Notes: generated by a model not told the origin, from the sequence alone. Counted from the first letter of the stretch, positions 1 through 12,765 are shown. The stretch: DNA of 64,000 nt from Monodelphis domestica (GCF_027887165.1 NC_077228.1:211023635-211087634), one strand, 5' to 3'. Made by a program: numbers and translations.

Positions 1-167
1 TTTTTGTTGGTTAAAGTTATGGATTCCTCAGAATTTTTTTAAAATATCAAATAAAATACATAAAATTAAATAGGAAATTAATACATTGAAATAGTTACTA
101 AAATGTTTTAAAAACAAGTTCAAAGTATAAGTTCAAGGACTTCAGGTTAAGAACCCTAGCTGCAGGG

Positions 168-627
168 CAGTGATGGCAAATCTTTTAGAGGTGGAGCTCC
201 AGGCCCCAGCCCCCCTTGTCCCAGACAGGGGAGGGAAGAGGCAAGTGTGGAGGGGGGAGGATAGTGATCCATGCTTTACTCTCCTCCAGCTATGTGCCGT
301 GCTGTGAGCTATGCTCCCTTTAAACCACTTCTCTCCAACCCTACCACAGGAATCACCTTCACCACAGAACCAACTGGCTGTCATCTGTGCCGCCCCCTCA
401 TGTAGCATGTGAGCCTCTCCCTCTCCCCAGGGGAGGGAGGAAGTGCTCTCATAGACTGGGGGGAAGTGAGAGATGTCCTCAGTTGCATGGAGAAGGGGAG
501 GGGAGCAGCTCTGCCCTGAGTCCCTCTGGCATTCTCTTCACCAACTCTGGTGGTGACTGCAGGTGTGCCTACAGAGAGGGTTCTGTATGCCCTTTTGGGC
601 ACATGTGCCATAGGTTTGCCATCACAC
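168..627. mobile_element. Non-autonomous hAT element, copy 1
   Basis: Starts CAGTGATGGCAAAT and ends with the inverse of that terminus (GCCATCAC..). Flanked by 8-mers ctgcaggg (160-167) and ctctaggg (628-635), six of eight matching. The GC-rich interior has no transposase frame. Confidence 0.8.
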
Positions 628-639
628 CTCTAGGGTAAC

Positions 640-1099
640 TCCTCTATTTTGCTTTTAAGTCCCTTCACTTCCTGTCCCAACCTTTCCAACTTCATTTTAT
701 ATTATTAGTCTTCCTTCTATACTCTATGGTCTGGCCAAACTGACTTCTCTCTGATATGTAGCATTTCATTTCCCATCTTTGTGTCTTTTCATTGGCCGTC
801 CCCTAAGCTCAGAATATACTTCCTCCTCACCGCTACCCTGTAGAATCCAATGCAGTTCAAGCATGACTTTGAAGTTTTTCCTGATTACTCCCAATTGCTA
901 ATGCCCACCCTCCTTCCCCAACTACCTTGTATTTATTTTGTATTTATTCTAGATATACTTATATATGCATATGTTGCTTCAACAAATAGAACATAAGCGC
1001 CTTCAGAGTAGAGATTGTTTTACTGTCTTTACTTGCATACCTAGCACCTAGAATAGTATCTGGCAAATACTAAGTATTTAATAAATGCATGTTTGATGG
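640..1099 (+). repeat. L2 LINE 3' end
   Basis: Degenerate L2 tail: CT-rich segment, then a 'gagtagagattgtttt..actgtctt' phrase, then 'agcaccta..tactaagtatttaataaatgc', the standard L2 terminus. Confidence 0.65.
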
Positions 1100-1164
1100 A
1101 CTGGTTGAAATAGATACTTCCCCACAGAACAGTCTTCACTAAATATTAATTGAACCATATTAAA

Positions 1165-1730
1165 AATCTATGTATTGCCACTTTTCACTTTTAGTTCATT
1201 AATTTTTTTCTAGAAAGAAGGTTTGTGTACTTTTTATATTTTCATTTGTCAACAAAGTCTGATTTATTTGACTTGAATTTTATTATCTTTTAAGTGTTGT
1301 CTTTATTTACTTTGTAATGGTCTTCCCATGTTTCTCTGAATACTTTATCATTCTTCACAGTTAATTTTCCATTGCATTAATATACCATATTTCATTCCCA
1401 AAGTCATCATGCAAATAATTGTTTCTAACTTTTTGTTACTACAAATAATGCTGTAGTTAATATTACTTTTTACATTTGGGTCTTTTGTTGTTGCTACCAT
1501 TATGGACTACCTTGAGATAGAAACGATAGCAGGATCTCTGGGTCAGAAGGAATGAAAATACAGTTTTCCTGCATAATTTCAAGCCATTTTTCAAATAAGA
1601 TAGGTTATTTTATAGTCCTCCATAACTCAACCTTGAAATCTTCCATCTTTTCACATATTTGCCAATTTAATGGGTTATTGTTTTTAATTTGCATTTTTCT
1701 GATTCTTGGTGATGTTGAACAGTTAGTTTA
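1165..1730 (-). repeat. L1 fragment, antisense
   Basis: Reverse complement resembles the ORF2 end of other L1 copies in this window; for example 'acaaataatgctg' and 'gggtcagaaggaatg' mirror their sense text. Heavily mutated. A short CR1/L3-like phrase follows at about 1785-1865. Confidence 0.6.
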
Positions 1731-2176
1731 TGGATGGTTTGTGGCAGTTTGCATTTGTTCTAGTCCTAAACAACTAAGTTTAGCAGAATCACAATATTTG
1801 CTTGGAAAGAGCATCAGAGTCCATCTAGTCCATCCAGGCACAAGCCTGAATGAGAATCTACTTTACAACATACAGCATACACTTGTTCTTATGTGAAGGG
1901 GACCCCTTCTTTCTAGGATCATGAACTTTCTTTTCGTCCGCACTGCCCATTGGCTTGGCTGGAATGCTCCAAACAGAGAGACTTTGATTGGTTCCAGAGA
2001 TGTGCTTGACAAATTCACAGGAAAAGGATGTGACATGGAGAAGGAAGACTATAAAAATGAGACCATAGAGTAGGCTGGGACTTTTTCCCTGGAGATTTTT
2101 GACTGGGAGTTTGTGATCTGGCATTGGTGGCTTGGGCAGAAGACACTTACGTGGACTGTTAAGATTAGGGTAGCAG

Positions 2177-2380
2177 AGGGGGCAGCTAGGTGGCTCAGTG
2201 GATTGAGAGTCAGGCCTAGAGATGGGAGGTCCTAGGTTCAAATCTGACCTCAGACACTTCCTACCTATGTGACCCTGGGCAAGTCACTTAACCCCCATTG
2301 CCTAGCCCTTACCACTCTTCTGCCTTGGAGCCAATACACAGCATTGACTCCAAGATGGAAGGTAAGGGTTTAAAAAAAAA
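2177..2380 (+). mobile_element. Marsupial CORE-SINE
   Basis: Full-length: tRNA-like head (ggcagctaggtggctcagtg), CORE segment (cagacacttcctacctatgtg), tail ending in poly(A). Flanked by direct repeats aagattagggtagcag (2161-2176) and aagattaggttagcag (2381-2396), 15 of 16 matching. Confidence 0.92.
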
Positions 2381-2396
2381 AAGATTAGGTTAGCAG

Positions 2397-3002
2397 GCTA
2401 GGAAATATTTTTTCTATTTCCTTCCTTCCTTATTTCTTTCTTTTATATTAAAATTAAATTGTTAAAAGCTATTATCATCCTCATGGCTTAAGGGTTAGTT
2501 ATTTTACAAATGTCAACCACACCAATAATCTTTTTAAACTAATATTATATTTCCAAACCAATTTTTAAATATTACATTTAGCATATTATTAATTTTTCAA
2601 TATTACAGTCTTAAACAGAAGATCAGGGTAAATCTGTTGGCTCCCCCTGACCATATAGAACAAAGTTTTTTTAAAATTCAGAAAGATGCTACTAATGTTC
2701 CCAAACCACTTTGATCCTAAAAACATGACTTCTTTAAAGGCACCTAATTTTACCTATAAGTAACCACATGCTTATTGGAAAAGGCTTAAATGTTTATGTG
2801 CAAAATGGCAAAAAGCTGGATTTTCTAAGATGATTGCTGATGACAAAAGAGGCAGCCTGTAACCAGAGCTGAGCTCAAAGTCCCAAAGCTTTGGAAATCT
2901 AAGAAAATGGTTATCAATCTTCCCCTAAAACCAATTCCCACAAGTTAGGAGTTACTGAAGCAGGGTAGAGTAGAAATTTAAAGTAGAAAACCATTTTCAT
3001 AT
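2397..3002. other. AT-rich intronic sequence, nothing recognised
   Basis: No exon, repeat family or structure that I can support. Confidence 0.5.
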
Positions 3003-4230
3003 GACAAATTAATCAGTAAGTATTTATTAAATGGTTTTTCTGTTGTAGGCACTGTGCTTAAGCTGTGTAGAATACAAAGAAGAGCAAAAAAAACAATTTC
3101 TTCCCCCCAAGGAGTTTACATTCCAATAAAGGAAACAAAAAAAAATTATGTGTGTATGTACCTACATACATTATACAGTGTAGGTAGAAGTTCGCTTTAT
3201 AGAAGTCACTAGCAGACAGGGAGGCTCAGGAGAGAACTTCAAAAGAGAAATGGTATTTCAGCAGTGTCTTAAAAGAAGCTGGGCCATAGCACTCTGGGTT
3301 TGTACCCCAAAGAGACAATAAGTAAAAAGACATGTACAAGAATATTCATAGCTGTGCTCTTTGTAGTGGCCAAAAATTGGAAAATGAGGGGATGCCCTTC
3401 AATTGGGGAATGGCTGAACAAATTGTGGTATATGTTGGTGATGGAATACTATTGTGCTCAAAGGAATAATAAAGTGGAGGAATTCCATGGAGACTGGAAC
3501 AACCTCCAGGAAGTGATGTAGAGCGAGAGGAGCAGAACCAAGAAAACATTGTACACAGAGACTGATACACTGTGGTACAATCGAATGTAATGGACTTCTC
3601 CATTAGTGTCAGTGGAATGTCCCTAAACATTCTGCAGGGATCTAGGAGAAAAAACACTATCCACAAGCAGAGGACAAACTGTGGGAGTAAAAACAATGAG
3701 GAAAAGCAATTGCTTGACTACAGGGGTTGAGGGGACATGATTGAGGAGAGACTCTAAATGAACACCCTGATGCAAATACCAACAACATGGAAATGGGTTT
3801 GAATCAAGTGGACATATGACCCAGCAGAATTGCGTGTCAGCTAGGGAAGGGGTGGTGGGAGGGAGGAAAAGAAAATGACCTCTGTTTCTAATGAATAATG
3901 TTTGAAAATGACCAAATAAATAAAAAAGATGCCGGAAATTCTAAAAGGCAGAGATTAAAGTAGAGAGCATTCCAAACTTGGGAGATAGCCCTTGCAAAGG
4001 CATGGAAATAGGAAATGGATATAGGGTACCATGTTGGAGGAAATATTCAATAGGCCAATACAATGAACTGTAGATTTCTTGGAGAGTCAAGTGTTTAGAG
4101 ACTGGAAAGATAAAAGACTAGATTGTGAAGTTTAAGTGATCAGAAAATTTTATATTTAATCTATAAGTAATAAGAGTCACTGAAGTTTATTGAGTAAGAG
4201 ATGATGTGGTGAGATCTGCTGTTAAAGATT
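3003..4230 (+). repeat. Long dispersed repeat, copy A, split by L1
   Basis: Block order as in the other copies: 'agtatttattaaatgg..ggcactgtgctta', 'aaggagtttacattcc', then after the L1 'agagcattccaaacttgggagatagcc' and 'gtcactgaagtttattgagtaagag'. I do not know the family's database name. Confidence 0.6.
3283..3930 (+). mobile_element. L1 3' end inserted in dispersed repeat
   Basis: ORF2 C-terminal reading frame (3300-3521) with WKMRGCPSIGEWLNKLWYML, then 3'UTR and an A-rich end. Possible target duplication aaaagaagctgg / aaaagatgccgg at the two ends (10 of 12). Close relative of the copy at 50524. Confidence 0.8.
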
Positions 4231-4239
4231 AGGCCTGAT

Positions 4240-4860
4240 GTTCTTCAAACCAACATGATAATTTCCCCCTAAGGGATATTGTACCATATAGAATCTTTGT
4301 GTGGAAATAATTATTAGATTAGATCTGATGATTTGATGCCATCATGATAGTCTATCCACACCCCTTTAAGGGAGACTATAAGCTCATAGAACATACTTAT
4401 GGAAAAATACTGACAATCTTCAGATTAATACAGGTGTATCCCACAAATAATATTTTGTCTGCCACCATTTTGGTTTTTTATCCTTGATGTAACAAATTCA
4501 CAAAACAATATGTTGCCCTGATTCCTGATAGTCAATTTTGCCAGCTCTGGAGAGACCTTCCAAAATTTCATAGTATAAGAACCTCTCAGAATAGTTTGGA
4601 GCCTATATCCCTGCTTCAGCAGGAGGACCCCTTCTTGCTGCACCCTTTTTCTTTTGAATGAACCTGTTGTGCTCTTCAGCACAGCGTTGCCCTTATGAAT
4701 TATACTTTGTGTTAGTATGTATCCCTCAATTGTATGTCAAGTCCCCCTTTCCTCACTTCCCTTCTATGGCGTCCCCATTGCTTTCAATAAAGCTTTGCTT
4801 TGAACTGACTCCTATTGTTTTATATGTTATTATCCGGCCTTTTCTTACACCTAAACTAGA
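4240..4860 (+). repeat. Possible solo LTR
   Basis: Unique-looking block with AATAAAGC at about 4786 followed by a short T-rich stretch, like an R/U5 junction. I could not fix TG..CA ends or a target duplication, so this is tentative. Confidence 0.25.
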
Positions 4861-4992
4861 AACCTGAATAAGAACTTAACCTATTGACAGCTACACCTAT
4901 ATTGGGAAAGTAGGACACCAAACCCAGTTGTAGAAAGTATAAGACAATGTTATACCAGAGGACTGTCATAAAACACCTGTATTTTAGGAATA

Positions 4993-5591
4993 CAGTCATC
5001 CCTCTCTATATCGCGGTTCACTTATTGTGGCTTTGCTGTATTGCGGGTTTAAAAAAAAATTCTGTATCATGGAGTTTTCACTATATTGCAGGATTTTGTG
5101 GATGAATACTGTACTGTACACAGTGGAAACACAGTATGCCACTACTGCTTATGCATGTTTGCCAACATGAGACTATACATGCACACTATTGGCCAGTGGA
5201 ATAAAAGGTGACCAGCCACAGCACTGTGTTCTGTATCCTGGGCGCTGATTGACTCAGAGATTGTAGCATTAGTCTGTTGGCTCTCCCACACTGTACCCAT
5301 ATGTTCAGCTTCTTCTTGTCCACTTCACATAGGCATCTGATTGCTGCACTTAGTGTTGCTCTGCGGTGTTGTATTTTTGTGAAGTTTTCATAAAAGTTTG
5401 AATTTATTTAAAGCCCTATGCCACACAAACGTTCTGTGCCTTCTAAGGCTTCTGTCAGTGAACCCAAGCACCAGAGGAAGATGCTTACCATCAAAGAATA
5501 ATAAACTAAATATAATGCTGCTACTTCATGGATTTTCACCTATTGTGGGTGTCTCTGGAACGTAACTCCCACCATAGATGAGGGATCACTG
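4993..5591 (+). mobile_element. Internally deleted Tigger-type DNA transposon
   Basis: Ends CAGTCATCCCTC and, inverted, CAGTGATCCCTC (11 of 12), bounded by TA at 4991-4992 and 5592-5593. Only a 27-codon N-terminal transposase remnant remains (ATG 5418, MPHKRSVPSKASV.., stop TAA). Too short to be autonomous. Confidence 0.85.
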
Positions 5592-5692
5592 TATACTTGG
5601 CATCTGTGGGGGATATATTGGAATAGGGATAAACTTGAATCAGAGACTACAATTAGAAGACTATTATAAAGTCTAGTCATTTAAAAAAAATG

Positions 5693-6575
5693 AGAAAGGA
5701 CCTGTTTGTACAAAAATATTTATAGCTGCTTTTTTTTGTAGTGGCAAAGAATTGGAAACTAAAGGGATATCCCTTAATGGGGAATGGCTGGACAAATTAT
5801 GGTATATGATAGTGATGGAATACTATTGTGCCATAAGGAATGATGAACAGGATTATCTCATGTGTCTAGGAAACTCATCCCCTCCCCCTTCCTGAGTAAC
5901 TTTACATGTCTATCAAACATTCCTGACATACCATAGTTGCGCCAGGGTTGCATGGATGTACATTCTGTACATCAATAAAAGTTAAGGTTTGGGGAAGAAT
6001 CGGGGAGAACGACAAGAGGACCATGAGAGAGACTGAGGAGAAGAGAGGGAGCAGGCAGGTGAGGGGGAATGAGGAAGAAACTGGCAGGCTAGGGAGCGTG
6101 TGGCCAGATTACTTAGGAATTCTTGTCTACCCTTCCTAATAAACTTTATAAAATATATATCTCTGGGTTGAAGAAATATCATATTTTTTAATTATTGCCT
6201 TCAGAAAGAGCTGGAAAGACTTTCATGGACTGATGTAGAATTAAATAAGCTGAACCAGGAAAACATCATGCACGGTAACTGCTATATTGTGGAACAATCA
6301 ACTGTGATAGACTTTGCTACCAACAGCAATACAATGATCCAGGACAATTCTGAGGGACTTATGAAAAAGAATGTTATCCACCTCCAAAGAAAGAACTGTT
6401 GGAGTAGGATTGCAGATAAAAGCATATGATTTTTAACTTGTTTATTTGGGGGTGTTTTGGGGTTTTGGTTTTATAAGATTAGTCACTTATAAAGATGAAT
6501 AATATGGAAATATGTTTTGCAAGATAATACATGTATAACCCTGAAAAAACAAATACACTAAAAAAAAGGAAGAAA
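5693..6575 (+). mobile_element. L1 3' end interrupted by a ~330-bp insertion
   Basis: L1 ORF2 C-terminal text to about 5854 resumes at about 6188 (ttcagaaagagctggaaag) and ends in an A-rich tail. The two pieces are contiguous in the other copy at 34900. Confidence 0.75.
5855..6187 (+). mobile_element. Insertion within L1, possibly a solo LTR
   Basis: Has AATAAA-type motifs at about 5974 and 6138 and no resemblance to L1. Ends are not resolved. Confidence 0.35.
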
Positions 6576-6679
6576 GAAAGAACAGTTATGAGTGATGCTG
6601 TCTTAACTAGGTTGATGGTTATGAGAGTGGAAAGAAGGGATTTAAAAATAGATTTGTTGTTGTCAACTTAAAAGAGTTG

Positions 6680-7340
6680 ACAATTTATTAGCTATTTGAG
6701 GTGAGAGAGAAAGAAGAGTAGAAGCTAACAAAGTTGTGAAGCCAAGTGACTGGAAGGATAATTTTGCCCTCAGTAGTAATAAGAAAATTCAGAAGGAATG
6801 GGGAAGATAATGAGTTCTGTTTTATACTTGATGGGGTATCTAATTCAAAATGTCTAATTGGCATTTGGGTGATATAGGCCTGGACCTCAGGAGAGAGGCC
6901 AGCCCTGGATAAACAGATTTGCAAATCTGCATAAACATGATAATTGAATGCACTGGTTCAAATGAAGACCATCCAGTAAGAGTATAGAAAGAAAAGCAGG
7001 GGCAGCTAGGTGGATAAGTGGATAGAGAGCCAGGATGAGAGGTCCTGGGTTCACAGGAGACACTTTCTGTCTGTGCCACCATAGGCAAGTTACTTAACCC
7101 CCGATACTTACCCCTTACTGTTCTTGTGCCTTGGAAGTGATACTATTAATTCTAAGATGGAAGGTAAGGGAAAAAGAAAGAAGACAAGAGAAGAATGATT
7201 AGAACAGAGCCATAGAAGATTCCCACAGTTGGTAGTTGTGACATGTTTAAAGATATAGCAAAATAACTAAAGGGAACTGTCAAGAAAACCCATTAAAAAA
7301 TACCCAGGAGATGGTTAATTGTGTCAAAGTGTGGACCACT
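6680..7340 (+). repeat. Long dispersed repeat, tail block (copy B)
   Basis: Text such as 'gaagataatgagttctgtttt', 'aaaatgtctaattggcattt' and 'atggttaattgtgtcaaag' belongs, as I recall it, to the far 3' part of the same family as copy A. Interrupted by a SINE. Confidence 0.45.
6998..7190 (+). mobile_element. Marsupial CORE-SINE
   Basis: Head 'ggggcagctaggtggataag', a shortened CORE, and tail 'ctaagatggaaggtaaggg' plus A-rich end. Confidence 0.85.
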
Positions 7341-7499
7341 ATAGTAATCTAGCTGGTCTTATCTCCAGTTCCTCCTTTATGCATTACATCCTTTATATAT
7401 ATGCCAATATTATATTAATAATAAGAATAATTAACATTTATATAGCACTTTTAAGGTTTTAAAAGATCTTTACATATATTATTTGATTCTAAAACACAA

Positions 7500-8035
7500 A
7501 TCCAAACCTACTACTCTTTTGCCCAAGAAACTTTAGTGACTATCTTTAGGATTAAATACAGGTGCCTGTTAGGCATTTAAAGCCCATTACAATACAACTT
7601 CAACCTAAATTTCTGGGCTGATTACACATTACTCCTCACCCACTGTGTGCTTTAGCCAAATTGGCCTGCTTGCTTTTCCCCATACACATCATTATATCTC
7701 CCACCTTTCAATCTTTGCACAGCCTTTGTTCCCCTTTGTCTAGATTATGCTTTCTTCTTATTCTCTGCCTTTTGGAATTACTAGCTCCTCCTTCAAGGCT
7801 CAGCCCAAGTGCAACCTCTTTCAAGAGACCTTTACTGATTTCTCTAGTTGTGTTTGCCTCTCCACCAACCTTCCTTTCTTAACATTGAGTCATTGAGTAT
7901 TTTGAAGGTATATATTATATATTTATTTATCTCTGAGCATGTTGTCTCTTAGTAGGAACTTTCTTGAGAGTAGAAATTTTTTTTATTTGGTTCTCATTCC
8001 CTGACTAGTAGCATTTGATATTCTTGGTATTCCCA
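7500..8035 (+). repeat. L2 LINE 3' region
   Basis: CT-rich L2 text ('tccttcaaggctcagcccaagtg') ending near 'gtagaaattttttttatttgg'. Preceded at 7400-7480 by a short SINE-like 'catttatatagcactttt' phrase. Confidence 0.6.
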
Positions 8036-8204
8036 AAAGAAGATATTTTGTGAAAGGAACTTCTGCTGTGTTCAATTCTTCAAATATTTATTCTGTTCCT
8101 AATAAATTCACAATTGGGATAAAAAGACAAAAAAGAAAAAAAAACCAGACCTCAAAAAGCTTGCATTTTTCTGAGAGATATCAGAGTATATATGTATATT
8201 TTTA

Positions 8205-8510
8205 AAAAACCCAACAACTCTTAACTCATAAATCAGAGAAATGCAAATGAAAACAACACTAAGGTTTTTAACTTCACACCAGTTATATTTTCAAAGATGA
8301 TTAAAAAAAAAACAAATAGGGTTGAAAGGCTGTGAAAAACTGGTCACAACTAATAATAAATCATTATTGTTAGAAATAATGATTGGTTCAGCCATTCTTT
8401 AAAACATTTGGAACTATTCTAGAAAAATGACTAATCAGGTCATACTTTTTAACCTAAAAATCCCATTATTAACATGTACCTAATGAAAGAAGATTTTTTA
8501 AAAACAAGCA
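8205..8510 (+). repeat. Old L1 fragment
   Basis: 'cagagaaatgcaaatgaaaac' then 'ttggaactattctag' follow L1 ORF2 order with many mutations. Confidence 0.6.
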
Positions 8511-8539
8511 GGCAAACAAAAACAGAAAGAATGAAGACC

Positions 8540-8615
8540 TGAGACCAGATTTGAACCCATCTCTAGGACTGGCTCTCTCCATCTAATTAACCACTTGGTT
8601 GTGTCCTTCAATTGG
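8540..8615 (-). repeat. SINE fragment
   Basis: 'gaccagatttgaacccatct' and 'ggctctctcc' are the inverse of the CORE-SINE left half. Confidence 0.5.
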
Positions 8616-8619
8616 TTTT

Positions 8620-9790
8620 ACAAAACTGTTTTTCTTTGTTACAAAGGAAATTCATTGGAAGTAGTTTTGGTAGGTATATTGAGAAAGGACTGTGATGAAA
8701 AAAAGACATCAATAGAACTTCCTAAAAAAAGAAGAAATTACACTAATTTGTTCTTAGATTACTTATACCAGTGATTTCTAACTAAAATCAGTTATCAGCT
8801 TTAAATCTGATATAGACATACGGGGTGAGAAAACAAGCTCATCACTTGAGGTCTCTTCTAGCAATATTTTTCCATAGATATAGAAAGGGGAAAAGAAATG
8901 ACCCCCAGTATTATTGGTGATTCTTCTCTAATTCTTTGAAGGGCCTTCTTAATCCCATACTTTAATGGTTCTCTTTCTACTTTGAAGTTTGAATTCTTAT
9001 AAGGGTATGTTGAAAAGTCAAAGGCATCTGTGGATTTTTACCAATCATTCAAAATTAAATCAATTAAACTTGATTGTGACCATTTTGGAATTGGGCAGAG
9101 GAGAATCATTGTCATCTTGTGGTTAGAGATAGGTATTTAGCACTTTTTACACCTTCAGAAATAAATTGAATTTTAACATACTAAATTAAAAACAACCTAC
9201 AAGATAAGATATTCACAAAATATATATAAGTAGCAGCACATGTGTCCCTGAGCAGATTGCTAAACTGCTTGGGGATGAGAGACCTGTGAAATGCTATGAC
9301 CATGTGGTTCTATTTGTTGTATACACAAAGCAACCCTGTATAAGATGGTTTTATATCACCAAATTATGAAATGACCTTAGATGTATAGTTTCAATACCAG
9401 ATCACATTTATGTCAAACAAGCCTTTATAGAGTACTTGTGTGTAATGTATTTCATGATGTATTATATATAAAATATATAGATAGCATCATCAAAATGTTG
9501 GGGTGCTTGTATTTCTAAATTCCAGTGGGCAGGTTAAGGCCAATCTTAGCAATCTCCATGTTCTTTTACTTCTACTACCCAAATGGTAAAATTGAACAAG
9601 CAATTCCTGTAGCAGGCTCAGCTATCTCAACCTCCTTGCGCATGCGCGCACATAAATACACACACACATACAAATGACCCTAGATTTTTGCTTTTGATAA
9701 TTCTGCCTTTAAAGCCCTTTTCCTATAGGGTCCTCAAGTTCTGTTAGTGATTTAAATAGAAAAATAAAGAGTTAAAATTTAATGAAATAA
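8620..9790. other. AT-rich intronic sequence, nothing recognised
   Basis: Contains a short purine/pyrimidine-alternating run (gcgcatgcgcgc then CA-rich) near 9640-9670, otherwise no feature. Confidence 0.5.
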
Positions 9791-9794
9791 TGGA

Positions 9795-10060
9795 TCTATG
9801 CTTGTCTCTATACTATTTAATATTTTTATCTATGACTTGACTAAAGATATAGATAATATTACTTATTAAATTTGTAGATGATACAAAGCTGGAAGGGATA
9901 GCCAACATACTGGATGACAAGAGCTTGGTTCCATAAATATCTCGACAAACATTGGGCTGATTCCAGTATGAAATTCACCTAAGATAAATGTAAAGTCTCT
10001 AATGCTTGGGTTAAGAAATGTTAACTTCACTAGAACAGGATGGGGATTCAATAATGTGAT
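9795..10060 (+). repeat. CR1/L3 LINE fragment
   Basis: 'aaatttgtagatgatacaaag', 'ggaagggatagccaacatac', 'gataaatgtaaagtct' match the conserved end of CR1/L3 reverse-transcriptase coding sequence. Confidence 0.7.
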
Positions 10061-10119
10061 GTAGCAATCAAACTATTTGGATCCTAGACTTCACTAAGAG
10101 AAGCATATAGAGGGGATCA

Positions 10120-10625
10120 TGGGATATAAAATAGATTATTTTGATTACCTTAAATTAAACTGGTTTTGCACAAACAACACCACTATTAGCCAAGATTAGA
10201 AGGAAAGCTGAAAACTGGAGAAATTTTTTTACAACTTGTTTCTCTGATAGAGGTCTCATTTATGTAGAGAATTAAGGTAAATATATAAGGCATAGTCATT
10301 CCCCAGTTGAAAAATGGTCAAAGGATATGAAGAGTTTTCAGAAGATATCAAAACTATTTATGTAGTCATATGAAAAAATGCTCTATCAGTTAGAGAAATG
10401 CAAATTAAAACAACTCTGAAATACCACCTCATACATTAGATTGGCTAATAGAACAGAAAAGAAAAATGACAAATATTGAAGGGGATATGGGAAACCTGGA
10501 GCACTAATATACTGTTGCTGGAATTGTGAAGTGATCTAACCATTCTGGAGAGCTATTTAACAAAGGACTAAAAGTTCGTATACAAGCAACACCACTACTA
10601 GAATTGTATTCCAAAGAAATGAAAG
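10120..10625 (+). repeat. L1 ORF2 fragment
   Basis: 'gttgaaaaatggtcaaaggat', 'gagaaatgcaaattaaaac' and 'accattctggagagc' follow L1 ORF2. A minus-strand SINE fragment follows at 10640-10720, then a dispersed-repeat head at 10755-10900. Confidence 0.7.
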
Positions 10626-11268
10626 AAAAGGAAAAAGTCTAGACTTAGAAATTTGAACCCAGGACCTTTTGACTCCAGGCCCATCTCCCTATCCATTGAG
10701 CCACCCAACTGCTCCTCCTTAATTTTTTTATATTCTTTTAAAATTCTAGTGAACAAAAGGAAATATTTGTCTCTTGACTTCAGTTTAGCAAACACTTATG
10801 ACATATCTACCACATGTTAAGGGATGATGGGGATACAAAGACAGAAATGTTTGAATGTTTATATTCAAGCAGCTTACATTTTTTCAGGGAAGATAAGACT
10901 AGACCCCCCCCTCCCCCCAGTGTTTCAGTCTGGGGCTATTCACTTATTTGGTCTACTATAGATCATATTGCAAGCTTTTTTGTGTCATTAAATTGTTTTA
11001 TTAATATCTCATCAAATTTTAAAGTAATATAATCACTGTGCTGGGGTATTTCATAAAACAATCTCCTTTGGAAATTCACATTAGTAATGGGCCTAATTCA
11101 TAAAGAGAATTGGAATTTCATTTTATATAAATAGGATTTCTGAGATTTCATTTAGGAACAAGAAGACAAAGCATATCATATAAAGTAAAATTTGATGAAG
11201 CCCAATATTACACATATTAGAAGCTTTTGACCTGCTCTATCTCTCCCTAGGAGGAAATTTGCCTGGGA

Positions 11269-11485
11269 CAGTGATGGTGAACCTTTTAGAGGCCTTAGAG
11301 ACCAAGTGCCCAAACTGCAACACTCATGCCATATGTGAGTGCAACACCCCCCACCTCCGGCTGCCTTAATCTAGACAGGGGAGGGAGGAAGCACTCCCAT
11401 ATCGGATCCTGGGGAGAAGGGTGGTGATGAGAGAAAAACCCCTCAGGCATGCTCCAGCACACATGCCATAGGTTTACCATCACAG
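11269..11485. mobile_element. Non-autonomous hAT element, copy 2
   Basis: Begins CAGTGATGGTGAACC, ends ACCATCACAG. Target duplication gcctggga / gcctagga (7 of 8). Shorter than copy 1. Confidence 0.85.
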
Positions 11486-11529
11486 GCCTAGGATATTCAC
11501 ACCTAAGTGTAAGGATTACACCAACATGG

Positions 11530-11850
11530 CTGGGCCATATCCTCTTTTTTTAAAAAATTATTTATAACGAATAAAAAAGAGGAGAAAAAATAGTTCAATC
11601 AAAGCAACCAACACATTGAAAAAAGTTTGACATTATATGCATTGCTCCAGTCACATAATTCTCCATCTTAGCAAATAAGGATGAGGTGCCTTCTCATATC
11701 TCTTCTTTTGGGCCTAAAGATTGATCATCGTTTCTACTTTTTATGCATCCATTTATATTGTCCTGAGTAAATTACTTTCCAGTTTTTACATATTACTCTT
11801 TCATATCTCAGGATTATGTTGGCTTTTTTTTTCCTTTTAAAAGTATTATA
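11530..11850 (-). repeat. LINE-like sequence, probably antisense L1
   Basis: 'attgctccagtcacataattc' and 'gaggtgccttctcatatct' read like antisense marsupial LINE text; assignment is tentative. Confidence 0.4.
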
Positions 11851-12050
11851 GGGAGCATCTAGATGTCTCAGTGAATTGAGAGGTAGGCCTAAAGATGGGA
11901 ATTCCTAGGATCAAATCTAGATTTATATACTTCCTGGCAGTATGACTCTGGACAAGACACTTAATTCCATTTGCCTAGCCCTTGCCACTCTTCTGTCTAG
12001 AACCAATTGATTCTAAGGCAGATGATAAGAATTAAAAAAAACAAATAAAC
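11850..12050 (+). mobile_element. Degenerate CORE-SINE
   Basis: Head 'gagcatctagatgtctcag', CORE 'atacttcctggcagtatgac', A-rich tail. Confidence 0.8.
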
Positions 12051-12184
12051 AGTACTGTTACTGATCCATATTCTTCTTATGATCAACTACAAAGCCCAGA
12101 TATTTTTTTGTTTGTGTCTACCCAGTCTTTTCTTGTTTCTTATATTTGAGGTGGTATAGTTTTGTCCCTAGCTGTATACTAAAA

Positions 12185-12765
12185 AGCACAGAACCCTTTA
12201 TTAAGCTCCTGCTGTTACAGGCACTGTACTGCGTAGTAAGAATGAAACTATAAAGAAAAGAAAGCAGCTTTTCCTCTCAAGGAACTTATATTTTAATGTA
12301 AGTGAAGAAATAAATACCTGTGTAAGTATACAGAGTAAACATTTTAAAAATACAAATGTTAAATACAACATAATTTAAGAGGGAAAGTAGTAATTGGGAG
12401 GATCAGTTCATATTTCATTATAGAAATCAGTGTTTGAGTTGTCTTTCTGGAAGAGAATTGTTTGAGGTAGAGAGGAGAAAAGAGAGCATTCTGGCATAGA
12501 AGATGGCCAGTGCAGAGATGCAGAGAGAAATTGAGTGCTCTGTATGAGGAACAGAGAGAAGATCAGTTTGTGGGGTACAAGATGAAGAATGCTATATGGT
12601 GAGGGAGGAAAGATAGGTTGGGATAGGTTATGAAGAGCTTTAAAAGCTAAACAGAAGTGTTTCTATTTGATCCAAGAGGTATTAGAAAGCTACTGAAATT
12701 TCTTAAGGGAATGAGGGGGTCAGATCTACTTAAGGAAAATCTGTGTGGCAGCTATATGGAGGCTA
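12185..12765 (+). repeat. Long dispersed repeat, copy C
   Basis: Longest uninterrupted copy: 'ctttattaagctcctgct', 'caaggaacttata', 'agagcattctggcatag', 'tatgaagagctttaaa', 'gggggtcagatctact' in the same order as copies A, E and K. A further head block lies at 13105-13300. Confidence 0.6.

Noticed and set aside
9640..9670. GCGCATGCGCGC plus CA run as a Z-DNA or replication signal
   Set aside because: Too short and isolated to support more than a note on composition.
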